Assembly: GCF_000518865.1 (NCBI RefSeq)
Contig: NZ_JAEK01000034.1
Coordinates: forward strand, 1-54,079
Length of the DNA stretch: 54,079 nucleotides
Source: Bacillus sp. J37
GTDB lineage: Bacteria; Bacillota; Bacilli; Bacillales; Bacillaceae
Direction: 5' to 3'
Each line of letters starts with the position of its first letter. Within the stretch, counting starts at the first letter, position 1. The notes beneath the pieces are model-generated. The model saw only the letters and a program-made list of their open reading frames with translations. It was not told the origin of the DNA and searched no databases. Of the stretch, positions 7,632 to 16,873 are shown one piece after another. Position numbers and translations under genes: made by a program.

Positions 7632-8981
7632 ATGTTTGTTAAGAAAATGATTTCTTTAGGAATTGCTATGATGCTATTTGGTAGTTTAATAGGATGTTCG
7701 GCATTTACAGGTTCTGAAAGTGGTGACAATTCAGCAACACAATCAGGGAAAAATGAAGATGGCACAACAACAATTGGGATTTCAACTTGGGGTTCTCCGG
7801 ATGAATTAAAAGTATTTAAAGAATTAGTAAGTAATTTCGAAGAAGATAACCCGGATATTAAGGTTAAGGTTACACATATTCCAGATGATTATGCAGGAAA
7901 GATGAATACAATGCTAGCTGGTGGAACAGCACCTGATGTTGTTTTTGCTAGTGACGGTGACTTTGGTAGATGGGTATCTGCAGATTTATTTTTAAATATG
8001 CAGGAATTGATTGATAACAGTGACATTAACACAGATGATATGTGGGAATCAGCATTAGTTCGATATAAATACAATGGAAAAACATTAGGTGAAGGTGACT
8101 TATACGCTCTACCTAAGGATATTGGACCTTCTGTTTTATATTACAATAAAGAACTTTTCGATAAAGCGGGGATTCCTTATCCATCACCTGAGAAATCAAT
8201 GAGCTGGGAGGAATATTTAGAAATTGCGAAAAAATTAACAATAGATGAAAATGGTGACGGCAAGCCTGAGCAATATGGTATGGGGCCATTATGGTGGGAA
8301 GGATTTGTTTGGTCAAATGGTGGTAATGTTTTAAGTGAAGATCGAAAAGAATTTGTATTAAACAGTCCGGAAGCAGTTGAAGCGATGCAATTTGTTGCAG
8401 ATATGTCAAATAAGCACAATGTCGCTCCTGATTCCCGTGCTTTGGAAGCGATGTCAGCAGATCAAATGTTTGAATCAGGTAAAGTGGCAATGGTCTTTAA
8501 TGGTCGCTGGATGGTACCAACATATCGTAAATTGAACTTCGACTGGAATGTTGCTCCTTTCCCAGCAGGAAAAACTGGTGAATCATCTGGTTGGTCAGGT
8601 TCAGTAGGATATGCCATTAATAAGAAAACAAAATTTGTAGATGAATCGTTTAGATTAGTAGAATATTTAGCTGGTGAAGAAGGACAAACCATTCAAACAG
8701 AATTAGGATTTGCTATTCCAACTTATAAATCATTATCAAATACAGATGTATTCTTACAGCCTGGTCAAAAACCTGAAAATCCTGAAGTGTTTATTCAAGC
8801 TGCAGAAAATCAGCGTCCGGGTCCATGGTCAATGACGACAAATAACAAATGGCTTGATACAGTCAATCAAAAGCTTGCTGACCTTTGGAATGGAAAAAAA
8901 TCAGCTGAAGAACTATTAAATGAAATTAAGCCTGAGGTAGATAAGCACTTAAAAGAGGGGAATCCAGCAATTTTTGAGTAA
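7632..8981 (+). CDS. Sugar ABC transporter substrate-binding lipoprotein (likely arabino-oligosaccharide)
   Basis: This 449-aa protein has a lipoprotein signal peptide and lipobox LIGC (Cys22), a Ser/Asn linker, then a CUT1 binding-protein fold (STWGSPDELKVF, GGTAPDVVFASDGDF). The ATG at 7632 is preferred to an in-frame ATG at 7617 because GAGGGGG gives proper spacing only to the later one. It is the first gene of an operon with two permeases, a GH43 arabinofuranosidase and GH51 AbfA, which points to arabino-oligosaccharides. Specificity is inferred from context. No ATPase gene is present, so a shared MsmX-type ATPase is expected. The melE product at 31307 is a recognisable paralogue. Confidence 0.88.
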   Translation: MFVKKMISLGIAMMLFGSLIGCSAFTGSESGDNSATQSGKNEDGTTTIGISTWGSPDELKVFKELVSNFEEDNPDIKVKVTHIPDDYAGKMNTMLAGGTAPDVVFASDGDFGRWVSADLFLNMQELIDNSDINTDDMWESALVRYKYNGKTLGEGDLYALPKDIGPSVLYYNKELFDKAGIPYPSPEKSMSWEEYLEIAKKLTIDENGDGKPEQYGMGPLWWEGFVWSNGGNVLSEDRKEFVLNSPEAVEAMQFVADMSNKHNVAPDSRALEAMSADQMFESGKVAMVFNGRWMVPTYRKLNFDWNVAPFPAGKTGESSGWSGSVGYAINKKTKFVDESFRLVEYLAGEEGQTIQTELGFAIPTYKSLSNTDVFLQPGQKPENPEVFIQAAENQRPGPWSMTTNNKWLDTVNQKLADLWNGKKSAEELLNEIKPEVDKHLKEGNPAIFE

Positions 8982-8992
8982 CACACTGCGTA

Positions 8993-9025
8993 TAGAGGGG
9001 AAATGAATTTGTACATTCCCCTCTA
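8993..9025 (+). promoter_or_regulatory. Intercistronic stem-loop without T-tract
   Basis: TAGAGGGGAA (8993-9002) pairs with TTCCCCTCTA (9016-9025). With no U-run, it is more likely an mRNA-stabilising or processing hairpin that raises binding-protein mRNA over permease mRNA than a full terminator. Confidence 0.6.
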
Positions 9026-9059
9026 GGTTTGAAATATCTGTGATAGAAAGGGTGATAAC

Positions 9060-9986
9060 ATGATAACGCAGACAACAACAAAGACGAAGAAAGCTGAGAT
9101 AAACGTGAAGAAGAAAAGAAGATTCAAATCAGAATATATGTGGGGATACTTGTTTGTTGCCCCGCCTTTAATTGGTTTTCTCTGCTTTGCTTTTATCCCA
9201 ATGTTATTTTCCGTTTACGTCAGTTTTACAAAGTTTGATTTATATACACCTGCTCAATTCAATGGTTTAGAAAACTATAAGAGATTGTTTTTTGAAGATG
9301 ATTTGTTTTGGAAGACAGTTTTTAATACATTTTACGCTGCATTAGGAATTCCTTTTGGTATGGTAATTGCTTTGTTTATTGCCATAGCTTTAAACCAGAA
9401 AGTAAAGGGGCTATCTTTGTTTCGAACAGCCTTTTTTCTACCAACAGTGTGCTCCATCGTTGCCATATCTTTGCTGTGGAAATGGATTTTTAACTCGGAT
9501 TTCGGATTATTAAATGTCCTGCTTGGTTATATCGGCATTACAGGGCCGCCTTGGCTGAGTGATGAAAATTGGGCGATGCCTGCCATGATTATTCAAGGTG
9601 TTTGGGGCGGATTGGGAATCAATATGATTTTATATTTAGCTGCACTTCAGTCTGTATCAAAAAATCTTTACGAAGCAGCAGATATCGATGGAGCAAACAG
9701 TTGGCAAAAGTTAAGGTTTGTCACGATTCCATCTATATCACCGACAACATTTTTTATTCTGATTACATCTATCATTGGAGCTCTTCAGGATTTCCAACGA
9801 TTTATGATCATGACTGAAGGTGGTCCGAATTATTCCACAACAACAGTTGTTTACTACTTATTCCTAAATGCATTCCGTTACATGGAAATGGGCTATGCAT
9901 CAGCAATGGCCTGGGTATTGGGGATTATTATCTTAATCATTACATTAATTAATTTTAAACTAAGTAAACGTTGGGTTCATTATTAA
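9060..9986 (+). CDS. CUT1 sugar ABC transporter permease 1
   Basis: This 308-aa MalF-type permease has a charged cytoplasmic N-tail (residues 1-27), six predicted TM segments and the EAA loop (EAADIDGANSWQKLRF) that docks the ATPase. AAAGGGTGA precedes the ATG. It follows the binding-protein gene and lies 16 bp before permease 2. Its C-terminus (SKRWVHY) is nearly identical to that of the melD product, suggesting a shared ancestor. Confidence 0.88.
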   Translation: MITQTTTKTKKAEINVKKKRRFKSEYMWGYLFVAPPLIGFLCFAFIPMLFSVYVSFTKFDLYTPAQFNGLENYKRLFFEDDLFWKTVFNTFYAALGIPFGMVIALFIAIALNQKVKGLSLFRTAFFLPTVCSIVAISLLWKWIFNSDFGLLNVLLGYIGITGPPWLSDENWAMPAMIIQGVWGGLGINMILYLAALQSVSKNLYEAADIDGANSWQKLRFVTIPSISPTTFFILITSIIGALQDFQRFMIMTEGGPNYSTTTVVYYLFLNAFRYMEMGYASAMAWVLGIIILIITLINFKLSKRWVHY

Positions 9987-10002
9987 TAAGGAAGTGAAGA
10001 AT

Positions 10003-10866
10003 ATGTCTGCGACAAGTGTTGCTTGGAATAAAAACGTAAAGAACATTCGACTCATTCAAAAGATCGCTGCATATGTTTTTTTAATTATTGGTGGTTTTAT
10101 TATGGCTATACCATTTTTCTGGATGTTATCAACGTCCCTAAAGCCGGAAGGGGCAGTATTTACAATGCCACCTCAATGGATCCCTGAAAAGTTTGTTTGG
10201 GGAAATTATTGGACGGTTTTAACTGAAGCAAATTTGTTAAGAGGCTTTATGAATACGTTTGCGGTCATTATCCCGCCTACTGTAATCGGGGTATTTACAA
10301 GCTCTTTAGCAGCATTTGGGTTTTCGAAATTGAAGTTTCCAGGAAGGGATAAGTTATTTCTCGTTCTTTTAGCGACAATTATGCTGCCTGGTGTAGTTAC
10401 GATGGTACCAACTTTTATTATTTTTAGAGATTTAGGGTGGTTGGACACGTGGAAGCCATTAATTATACCGGGAATGTTTGGTACGGCAATGGCAATCTTC
10501 TTTCTAAGGCAGTTTTTTATGACCATTCCTGATGAATTAATGGAGGCAGCGAAAATCGATGGTTTAGGTTATTTTGGGATTTTTATAAGAATCATATTAC
10601 CGTTGGCAAAGCCGGCAATTGTCACACAGGCTATTTTATGGTTTTTAGCTGGGTACAATGATTTCCTTGGACCATTAATTTACATTAATACACCTGAAAA
10701 GTTTACACTACAATTGGTATTGGCATCATTTAATGGTTATTACACATCAGAATGGACACTCATTATGGCCGGGTCCGTATTAGCGCTAATCCCAACAATT
10801 CTTATGTTCTTCTTTGCCCAAAAGCAATTTATAGAAGGAATTACAATGACTGGAATTAAAGGATAA
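10003..10866 (+). CDS. CUT1 sugar ABC transporter permease 2
   Basis: This 287-aa MalG-type permease has six predicted TM segments and the EAA loop EAAKIDGLGYFGIF. The ATG at 10003 has AAGGAAG 8 bp upstream; an in-frame GTG at 9994 overlaps that SD and is unlikely. It completes the transmembrane half of the arabino-oligosaccharide importer. The ATPase is absent here. Confidence 0.88.
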   Translation: MSATSVAWNKNVKNIRLIQKIAAYVFLIIGGFIMAIPFFWMLSTSLKPEGAVFTMPPQWIPEKFVWGNYWTVLTEANLLRGFMNTFAVIIPPTVIGVFTSSLAAFGFSKLKFPGRDKLFLVLLATIMLPGVVTMVPTFIIFRDLGWLDTWKPLIIPGMFGTAMAIFFLRQFFMTIPDELMEAAKIDGLGYFGIFIRIILPLAKPAIVTQAILWFLAGYNDFLGPLIYINTPEKFTLQLVLASFNGYYTSEWTLIMAGSVLALIPTILMFFFAQKQFIEGITMTGIKG

Positions 10867-10895
10867 ATAGTTTTTCAGAAAAGGAGATGTTTGTT

Positions 10896-11864
10896 ATGTC
10901 AAATAAGTATCAAAATCCAATTATTGAACAAAGTGCAGACCCTTGGGTATATAAGCATGTCGATGGCTATTATTACTTTACTGCATCTGTCCCTGAATAT
11001 GATCGTATTGAAGTTCGCAGAGCAACCTCTATTCAAGGTTTAGGAGAGGCTGAGCCAGTTGTGGCTTGGAGAAAATATGATCATGGTCCGATGAGTGCGA
11101 ATATTTGGGCACCTGAAATTCATTATATTGATGGAGCTTGGTACATTTATTTTGCCGCAGCTAGAACAGCTGAAACAAATGAAGGATTATTTGATCATCG
11201 TATGTATGTGCTTGAAAATAAGTCAGTAAATCCTTTAGAAGGAACATGGGAAGAAAAAGGCCAGATTAAAACAAAATGGGAAACATTTGCTCTTGATGCA
11301 ACAACGTTTGAGCATAATGGAGAGCGATTTCTAATTTGGCCACAGAAGGATCCGGACATTAAGGGTAATTCTAATTTATATATTGCGAAGATGGAAAATC
11401 CATGGACGATTACAGGTGAACAAGTGATGATTGCAACACCTGAGTATGATTGGGAAAAAATCGGATTTCACGTAAATGAAGGTCCTGCTGTATTAAACCG
11501 AAATGGAAAAATTATTGTTTCCTTTTCAGCTAGTGCGACAGATCATCATTATTGTATGGGTTTATTGTATGCCCCTGCGGATGCAGACCTGCTCAATCCG
11601 GCTTCATGGACTAAATTAACTGAACCTGTTTTCCAAACAAATGAACAAACAGGTCAATATGGCCCTGGACATAATAGTTTTACGGTTTCAGAGAATGGAA
11701 ATGAAGATGTCATTGTGTATCATGCAAGAAATTATAAAGAGATTGTTGGTGATCCATTATACGATCCAAATCGTCATACACGTGCACAAGTATTTACTTG
11801 GGGAGAAGATGGTTTACCTGTATTCGGAGACCCTGTACCGGATCGTGAAGTTAGTAAAAAATAA
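10896..11864 (+). CDS. GH43 exo-alpha-1,5-L-arabinofuranosidase (subfamily 26-like)
   Basis: This 322-aa intracellular five-bladed beta-propeller hydrolase has the expected catalytic residues: D15 (SADPWV, base), D134 (LDATTF, pKa modulator) and E195 (NEGPAV, acid). The motifs DGYYYFTASVPEYDRIEVRR and ANIWAPEIHYIDG are characteristic of this subfamily, whose members remove terminal arabinose from alpha-1,5-arabino-oligosaccharides. There is no signal peptide, so it acts on imported substrate. The ATG at 10896 is preferred over 10887 because AAGGAG ends directly before 10887. It is co-transcribed with the permeases and abfA. Confidence 0.85.
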   Translation: MSNKYQNPIIEQSADPWVYKHVDGYYYFTASVPEYDRIEVRRATSIQGLGEAEPVVAWRKYDHGPMSANIWAPEIHYIDGAWYIYFAAARTAETNEGLFDHRMYVLENKSVNPLEGTWEEKGQIKTKWETFALDATTFEHNGERFLIWPQKDPDIKGNSNLYIAKMENPWTITGEQVMIATPEYDWEKIGFHVNEGPAVLNRNGKIIVSFSASATDHHYCMGLLYAPADADLLNPASWTKLTEPVFQTNEQTGQYGPGHNSFTVSENGNEDVIVYHARNYKEIVGDPLYDPNRHTRAQVFTWGEDGLPVFGDPVPDREVSKK

Positions 11865-11892
11865 TTAGACTAATAGTGTAGGAGTGAATAAA

Positions 11893-13383
11893 TTGGCTAA
11901 TTCAATTATTATCAATGCAGATATCGAAAAGGGAAAAATAAATAAAAATATATATGGTCATTTTGCAGAACATCTAGGGCGTTGTATTTATGAAGGAATT
12001 TGGGTAGGTGAAGATTCTGCTATTCCTAACACAAAAGGAATACGGAATGATGTCCTTCAAGCACTAAAAAATCTAAATATTCCAGTGTTACGCTGGCCGG
12101 GTGGCTGCTTTGCCGATGAGTATCATTGGAAAGATGGTGTTGGTCCTCGAGAAAATAGAAAAAGAATGGTTAATACCCACTGGGGTGGAGTTGTAGAAAA
12201 CAACCATTTCGGGACACATGAATTTATGCTTCTTTGTGAGCTACTAGAGTGTGAGCCATATATTTGCGGGAATGTTGGAAGCGGAACAGTCCAGGAAATG
12301 TCAGAATGGGTTGAATATATGACATTTGATGGAGAATCTCCAATGGCTAACTGGAGAAGTGAAAATGGCCGCGAAGAGCCATGGAAATTAACTTATTTCG
12401 GAGTAGGCAATGAAAACTGGGGCTGTGGTGGACATATGCGTCCGGAATTTTATGCAGATCTTTATCGCCAATTCCAGACCTATGTAAGAAACTATGGAGA
12501 TAATAAAATTTACAAAATTGCCGGAGGGGCAAATGTAGACGACTATAACTGGACTGAAGTGTTAATGCGTAATGCAGGTCGTTTTATGGATGGGTTAAGC
12601 CTTCATTACTATACAATTCCAGGTGACTTTTGGTTAGGGAAGGGCTCTGCAACAGACTTTACTGAAGATGAATGGTTCACTACGATGAAAAAGGCTCTAC
12701 ATATGGAGGAGCTTGTAACAAAACATGGTACGATCATGGATAAATATGATCCGGAAAAACGAGTGGGTATGATTGTAGATGAATGGGGCACATGGTTTGA
12801 TGTTGAGCCGGGTACAAATCCGGGGTTTTTATATCAACAAAATACAATTCGTGATGCACTTGTAGCGGGTATTACCCTAAATATTTTTAACAATCATTGT
12901 GATCGTGTCCAAATGGCTAACATTGCCCAAACAGTAAACGTCCTTCAAGCGATGGTCTTAACAGAAGGAGAAGATATGATTTTAACTCCGACTTATCATG
13001 TTTTTGATATGTATAAGGTTCATCAAGATGCTGCTTGTCTAACGATTGAAGCTGCAACATCAACTTTTAAAGGAAAAGAAGATGAAGTCCCTTCTGTTCA
13101 TCTCTCAGCTTCAAAAAATACGAAGGGTGAAGTAAATATTACATTATGTAATGTTAATAATCAGGACTCAGCATCTGTATCAATTGAATTAAGAGGCTTA
13201 CTAGATAAAAATGTGACACAGGTTAGCGGAAAAATTCTAACATCAGAAAATATGAATGGAAGAAATACATTTGAAAATCCAACTGCTGTAGAACCGATTG
13301 CATTTGAAGGATTTAATGTAAATGAGAATGAATTGTCATTCGAGATGCCGCCTATGTCAGTTCTTTTAGTATCGGTATCATGA
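11893..13383 (+). CDS. abfA: GH51 alpha-N-arabinofuranosidase
   Basis: This 496-aa cytoplasmic enzyme shows family-typical [20 protein letters not shown], the acid/base Glu in [11 protein letters not shown] (E174) and the nucleophile Glu in VDEWGTWF (E297). It releases L-arabinose from arabinan and arabinoxylan oligosaccharides. The start is TTG at 11893, with AGGAG upstream at normal spacing; the GTG at 11884 overlaps the SD. It follows the GH43 gene by 28 bp and overlaps the next gene by 4 bp (ATGA). The pair of exo-enzymes matches arabino-oligosaccharide import by the same operon. Confidence 0.93.
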   Translation: MANSIIINADIEKGKINKNIYGHFAEHLGRCIYEGIWVGEDSAIPNTKGIRNDVLQALKNLNIPVLRWPGGCFADEYHWKDGVGPRENRKRMVNTHWGGVVENNHFGTHEFMLLCELLECEPYICGNVGSGTVQEMSEWVEYMTFDGESPMANWRSENGREEPWKLTYFGVGNENWGCGGHMRPEFYADLYRQFQTYVRNYGDNKIYKIAGGANVDDYNWTEVLMRNAGRFMDGLSLHYYTIPGDFWLGKGSATDFTEDEWFTTMKKALHMEELVTKHGTIMDKYDPEKRVGMIVDEWGTWFDVEPGTNPGFLYQQNTIRDALVAGITLNIFNNHCDRVQMANIAQTVNVLQAMVLTEGEDMILTPTYHVFDMYKVHQDAACLTIEAATSTFKGKEDEVPSVHLSASKNTKGEVNITLCNVNNQDSASVSIELRGLLDKNVTQVSGKILTSENMNGRNTFENPTAVEPIAFEGFNVNENELSFEMPPMSVLLVSVS

Positions 13384-13649
13384 TAGAAAAAGAAACAAAA
13401 AGAAACTGTAAAGGCTGTTTCCAGGTCGAGCGTAGGTCAAAATCACAAATTTCTCAGCTTGTTCAAGAGCAACTTCTGCTTGAAATCAATTTAGTGAATG
13501 ATTCGCTGTATCAAAAGAGAATGGACATTTGTTTAAGCTGCCCTTCTCTTTCAAGTGAAACAACATGTTTACATTGCGGGTGTTATGTGGAATTTCGAAC
13601 AAAACTATCGTACAAACAATGTCCACATCCAAATGGACCAAAATGGTAA
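13380..13649 (+). CDS. Cysteine-rich small protein (DUF6171-like)
   Basis: This 89-aa protein has eight cysteines: C10/C13, C51/C54, C63/C66, C68 and C81. The spacing (NCKGC, CLSC, CLHCGC, QCPHP) looks like one or two treble-clef or zinc-ribbon sites and resembles what I recall as DUF6171. The start is translationally coupled to abfA (ATGA overlap). There is no signal peptide. Function is unknown; a role as an accessory metal-binding or regulatory protein is only a guess. It is the last gene before a strong terminator. Confidence 0.65.
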   Translation: MIEKETKRNCKGCFQVERRSKSQISQLVQEQLLLEINLVNDSLYQKRMDICLSCPSLSSETTCLHCGCYVEFRTKLSYKQCPHPNGPKW

Positions 13650-13660
13650 CGACTAACTTT

Positions 13661-13718
13661 AGAAGATCACTACTTATGAATGTTAAAGGAATTTAACGTA
13701 GTGATCTTCTATTTTTTT
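13661..13718 (+). terminator. Rho-independent terminator of the arabino-oligosaccharide operon
   Basis: A perfect 13-bp stem AGAAGATCACTAC/GTAGTGATCTTCT (13661-13673, 13698-13710) encloses a smaller GTTAAA/TTTAAC hairpin and is followed by a T-run. Confidence 0.9.
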
Positions 13719-13744
13719 GAAGATAAGGAATAGGAGAGGGATGT

Positions 13745-16123
13745 ATGGTGAAAAAATGGCTTGTTTTACTAGTGTTTGTTATTATGATTCCAACCTTAGT
13801 GATCGCCGTGGAGGCAGATACAACCAAGGAGAAAAAAACGATGAATCAAAAGGTGAATACATCAGATAAACCTAAATTTACAGATGTATCTGTTCATGAT
13901 CCTTCTATTATAAAGGTACAGAATGAATACTATGTGTTCGGGTCTCATTTAGCAGCAGCGAAATCCAAAGATTTGATGAATTGGAAACTTGTAGCTTCTG
14001 GTGCAAATGTGACAAATCCATTGTTTGACAATGTAGTAGAGGAATTAAAGGAAACATTTGATTGGGCACAAACAGATACACTTTGGGCAGCAGATGTTAT
14101 TCAGCTTGAGGATGGAAAGTTTTATATGTATTACAATGCATGTAAAGGAGATTCACCAAGATCTGCTTTAGGTATTGCGGTTGCGGATAATATTGAAGGG
14201 CCGTATAAGGACAAAGGAATTTTCCTGAAATCAGGGATGTGGGGAGAACGGGGTGAAGACGGAACAATCTATGATGCCACTAAGCATCCTAACGTTGTAG
14301 ACCCTGATACATTTTTTGATGAAAAAGGAAAGCTTTGGATGTTGTACGGATCATACTCAGGTGGAATTTTTATTTTAGAAATGGATCCAAAAACAGGGTT
14401 TCCATTACCGGATCAAGGTTATGGGAAGAAGCTGCTCGGTGGAAATCATAGTAGAATTGAAGGGGCATACATTCAATATCACCCTGATACAAACTATTAT
14501 TATATATACCTATCTTTTGGAGGGCTGGACGCGACTGGTGGGTACAATGTGAGAGTCATTCGTTCAAAAAAACCGGATGGACCTTATTATGATGCAGAAG
14601 GAAATGAAATGATCAATGTAAAAGCAGATCCAACTGTACCATTATTCGATGATAAATCAATTGAACCGTATGCCGTTAAGTTAATGGGAAATCATTTGTT
14701 CGAACGAAAGATCGGGGATCCGGGAGAAGGGATTGGTGCAGGTTATGTCTCCCCAGGCCATAATTCAACTTACTATGATTCAAAAACAGGAAAACAATTT
14801 ATTATCTTCCATACACGTTTCCCTGAGAGAGGTGAACATCATGAAATTCGCGTTCACCAAATGTTTATGAATCAGAATGGTTGGCCTGTTATCGCTCCAT
14901 ATCGCTTTGCAGGGGAAACAATTGAAAAGATAAAAAGGGACCATGTTATCGGAACCTATCAAATGATTAACCATGAAAAAGATATTTCAGCTGAAGTGAA
15001 AAAGCCGGTGTCTATAACACTTGAGAAAAACAACAAAATAAGCGGCAGTTTAAATGGAACTTGGAAGAAAACAGGGCATTACTATGCCGAGCTAAAAATA
15101 GGTGGGAAAGTGTATAGTGGTGTATTTCTACGTCAGTGGGATGAAGTATCACAAAATTATGTGATGACATTTAGTGTACTTTCGAAAGAGGGTATTGCCC
15201 TTTGGGGAAGTAAGGTGAAAGATAGAACAGATCAGGAAATCATTGAGGATGTAAAAGCAGACTTGGATTTGGGAGATACAAGCAATATTATAAGTAATGT
15301 AATTCTTCCAATTGAAGGAACAAGAGGAACGACTGTTTCATGGGTATCATCGAATCAGGATGTAATGACAGATAAAGGAGTCATCACAAGACCTGAAGCG
15401 GGAAAAGACCCGGTAACCCTAACCTTGACGGCAACGATAACAAAAGGTGTTGTATCTACTCAAAAACAATTTACGATCACAGTTGTTCCCAAGAAACCAG
15501 ATGGTATTGTCGCACATTATAAATTTGAAGGGAATTTATCGGACAGTAAACAACCAGGTAAAGAAGGGATTGTGACAGGAGACAGAGTAGATAATAGGGG
15601 TGGCAATATTGAGTATATTGAAACAGAGTTTGGAAAGTCAGCGGAGTTTAATGGACAATCAGGAATTCGATTACCAGATGGTTTAATCGACAGTGATTCA
15701 TATTCGGTTGCGTTATGGTTAAACCCGGATGAGTTAACTGAATATAGTACCGCATTTTTTGGTGCAAGAGATTCTAATCATTGGATCAGTCTGGTACCAA
15801 AGGGACATTCCGGGGTTAGTCATCATACGATGGTTTGGGCTGGAACAGATTGGTATGATGCCAATACTGGCCAGTCAATTCAACCAAATAAATGGACACA
15901 TCTTGCATTTACGGTGAATCAAGGGACAATTACGATTTATGTGAATGGAAAAGAAACGTTTAAAGGTACTGATTTTCCACATGTGTTCACAACAACAAAT
16001 GGAGTATTCAGTTTAGGAGTCAATTGGTGGGATAAGCCATATAAAGGGCTTATGGATGAACTAAGGATTTACAGAGGTTCAATATCTGCAGAAGAAATAG
16101 TAGCATTAGCAAAAACAAAATAG
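13745..16123 (+). CDS. Secreted modular GH43 endo-alpha-1,5-L-arabinanase with Ig-like and LamG domains
   Basis: The 792-aa protein begins with a signal peptide (about residues 1-24). GH43 propeller, about 45-395: catalytic candidates D52 (VHDPSII), D186 (VVDPDTFFD) and E239 (RIEGAYI), like extracellular Abn2-type arabinanases. A C-terminal beta-barrel typical of that group follows (about 400-495, GTYQMINHEK to GIALWGSKVKD). Then come an atrophied bacterial Ig-like domain (about 497-590) and a LamG/concanavalin-like domain (about 594-790, ending GLMDELRIYRGSIS). The last two probably bind carbohydrate. GGAGAGGG precedes the start. It has its own terminator and probably feeds the upstream importer. 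Endo action is inferred from the family. Confidence 0.85.
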   Translation: MVKKWLVLLVFVIMIPTLVIAVEADTTKEKKTMNQKVNTSDKPKFTDVSVHDPSIIKVQNEYYVFGSHLAAAKSKDLMNWKLVASGANVTNPLFDNVVEELKETFDWAQTDTLWAADVIQLEDGKFYMYYNACKGDSPRSALGIAVADNIEGPYKDKGIFLKSGMWGERGEDGTIYDATKHPNVVDPDTFFDEKGKLWMLYGSYSGGIFILEMDPKTGFPLPDQGYGKKLLGGNHSRIEGAYIQYHPDTNYYYIYLSFGGLDATGGYNVRVIRSKKPDGPYYDAEGNEMINVKADPTVPLFDDKSIEPYAVKLMGNHLFERKIGDPGEGIGAGYVSPGHNSTYYDSKTGKQFIIFHTRFPERGEHHEIRVHQMFMNQNGWPVIAPYRFAGETIEKIKRDHVIGTYQMINHEKDISAEVKKPVSITLEKNNKISGSLNGTWKKTGHYYAELKIGGKVYSGVFLRQWDEVSQNYVMTFSVLSKEGIALWGSKVKDRTDQEIIEDVKADLDLGDTSNIISNVILPIEGTRGTTVSWVSSNQDVMTDKGVITRPEAGKDPVTLTLTATITKGVVSTQKQFTITVVPKKPDGIVAHYKFEGNLSDSKQPGKEGIVTGDRVDNRGGNIEYIETEFGKSAEFNGQSGIRLPDGLIDSDSYSVALWLNPDELTEYSTAFFGARDSNHWISLVPKGHSGVSHHTMVWAGTDWYDANTGQSIQPNKWTHLAFTVNQGTITIYVNGKETFKGTDFPHVFTTTNGVFSLGVNWWDKPYKGLMDELRIYRGSISAEEIVALAKTK

Positions 16124-16141
16124 ATAGCTGGTCATGAGGAG

Positions 16142-16169
16142 AAGAGGTTATGTTTATAGCCTCTTTTTT
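16142..16169 (+). terminator. Rho-independent terminator after the arabinanase gene
   Basis: AAGAGGTTAT (16142-16151) pairs with ATAGCCTCTT (16156-16165, one G-U pair) around a 4-nt loop and runs into T's. Confidence 0.85.
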
Positions 16170-16229
16170 ATAATCATTAGTAATATTGTTTAAATAAGGA
16201 TATCCTACTACTAAAAATGAGGTGGAATT

Positions 16230-16493
16230 ATGAAGGTAGATGGTGTCATTATTTCGGGAGATTTTGATGTTGAAATGAATGAGTTTTCAATACAAAAAGT
16301 AAAACAGTTTTATACGGAATCTACGCTAAGACAAAGTCAACTGAATCTACTTTATGATTATTTAGAGAAACATAAACACGAAGAAGGCGGACAGTTTATC
16401 ACATTGTATGATCAGTTACCAGTACACTTAAGTCAAGATGAAATCTATCAATTATTAAATGATCTAAAGAAAGTTAAAGAGTTTTATCACTAA
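16230..16493 (+). CDS. Small hypothetical protein
   Basis: This 87-aa protein has GAGGTGG in front of its ATG. It begins with a short beta segment (VDGVIISGDFDVEMNEF) and continues in predicted helices (LRQSQLNLLYDYLEKHKHEE, DEIYQLLNDLKKVKEFYH). There is no signal peptide, membrane segment or motif I recognise. It is isolated between two terminators, so probably monocistronic. Confidence 0.6.
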   Translation: MKVDGVIISGDFDVEMNEFSIQKVKQFYTESTLRQSQLNLLYDYLEKHKHEEGGQFITLYDQLPVHLSQDEIYQLLNDLKKVKEFYH

Positions 16494-16539
16494 AAACAGA
16501 AATGTTTCGAAAATGGGAACTTAAATATGGCAAAACTCC

Positions 16540-16569
16540 AAAACCACACTTTAATTTTGTGGTTTTTTT
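16540..16569 (+). terminator. Rho-independent terminator
   Basis: AAAACCACA (16540-16548) pairs with TGTGGTTTT (16558-16566) and is followed by more T's. The rest of the gap 16570-16873 holds an AT-rich stretch and the MITE-like repeat at 16719. Confidence 0.8.
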
Positions 16570-16718
16570 ATTGAATATTTTTTCCCAACCTAGTAAAATC
16601 CGATAGTATACTTTTTGATACTTAGTGAAAAGAAAGTGTGTACTTGTGTATCGTTTGAAGATATCGAATAATGTGTGTAGTACCATTACATTTACACGTA
16701 TTTAATCTCGACTTTAAT

Positions 16719-16844
16719 AAGGTTGTTTTTCAATTGATTGTTGCTCTTGAATGCTATTTTAACTTCTATAGTGGAGCGCAATGGAACGGACTAATTTTGA
16801 AGCTTAATTGCATAAAAAACAACATATTATACGAAAACAGCCTT
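16719..16844. repeat. MITE-like intergenic repeat, copy A
   Basis: The ends are inverted repeats: AAGGTTGTTTTTCAA (left) and GAAAACAGCCTT (right, reverse complement AAGGCTGTTTTC). The inner right half (GCAATGGAACG, 16778-16788; AAAAAACAACA) recurs at 38041 and near 38080. It ends 30 bp before the nitrilase start codon, so that gene's promoter may lie within or be altered by it. Confidence 0.55.
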
Positions 16845-16873
16845 TTATAAATAGAATAGAAAGAGGAATGTAC

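Noticed and set aside
8113-8490. 125-codon minus-strand frame inside the binding-protein gene
   Set aside because: It is antisense shadow of a clear CDS, with no SD and no recognisable motif.
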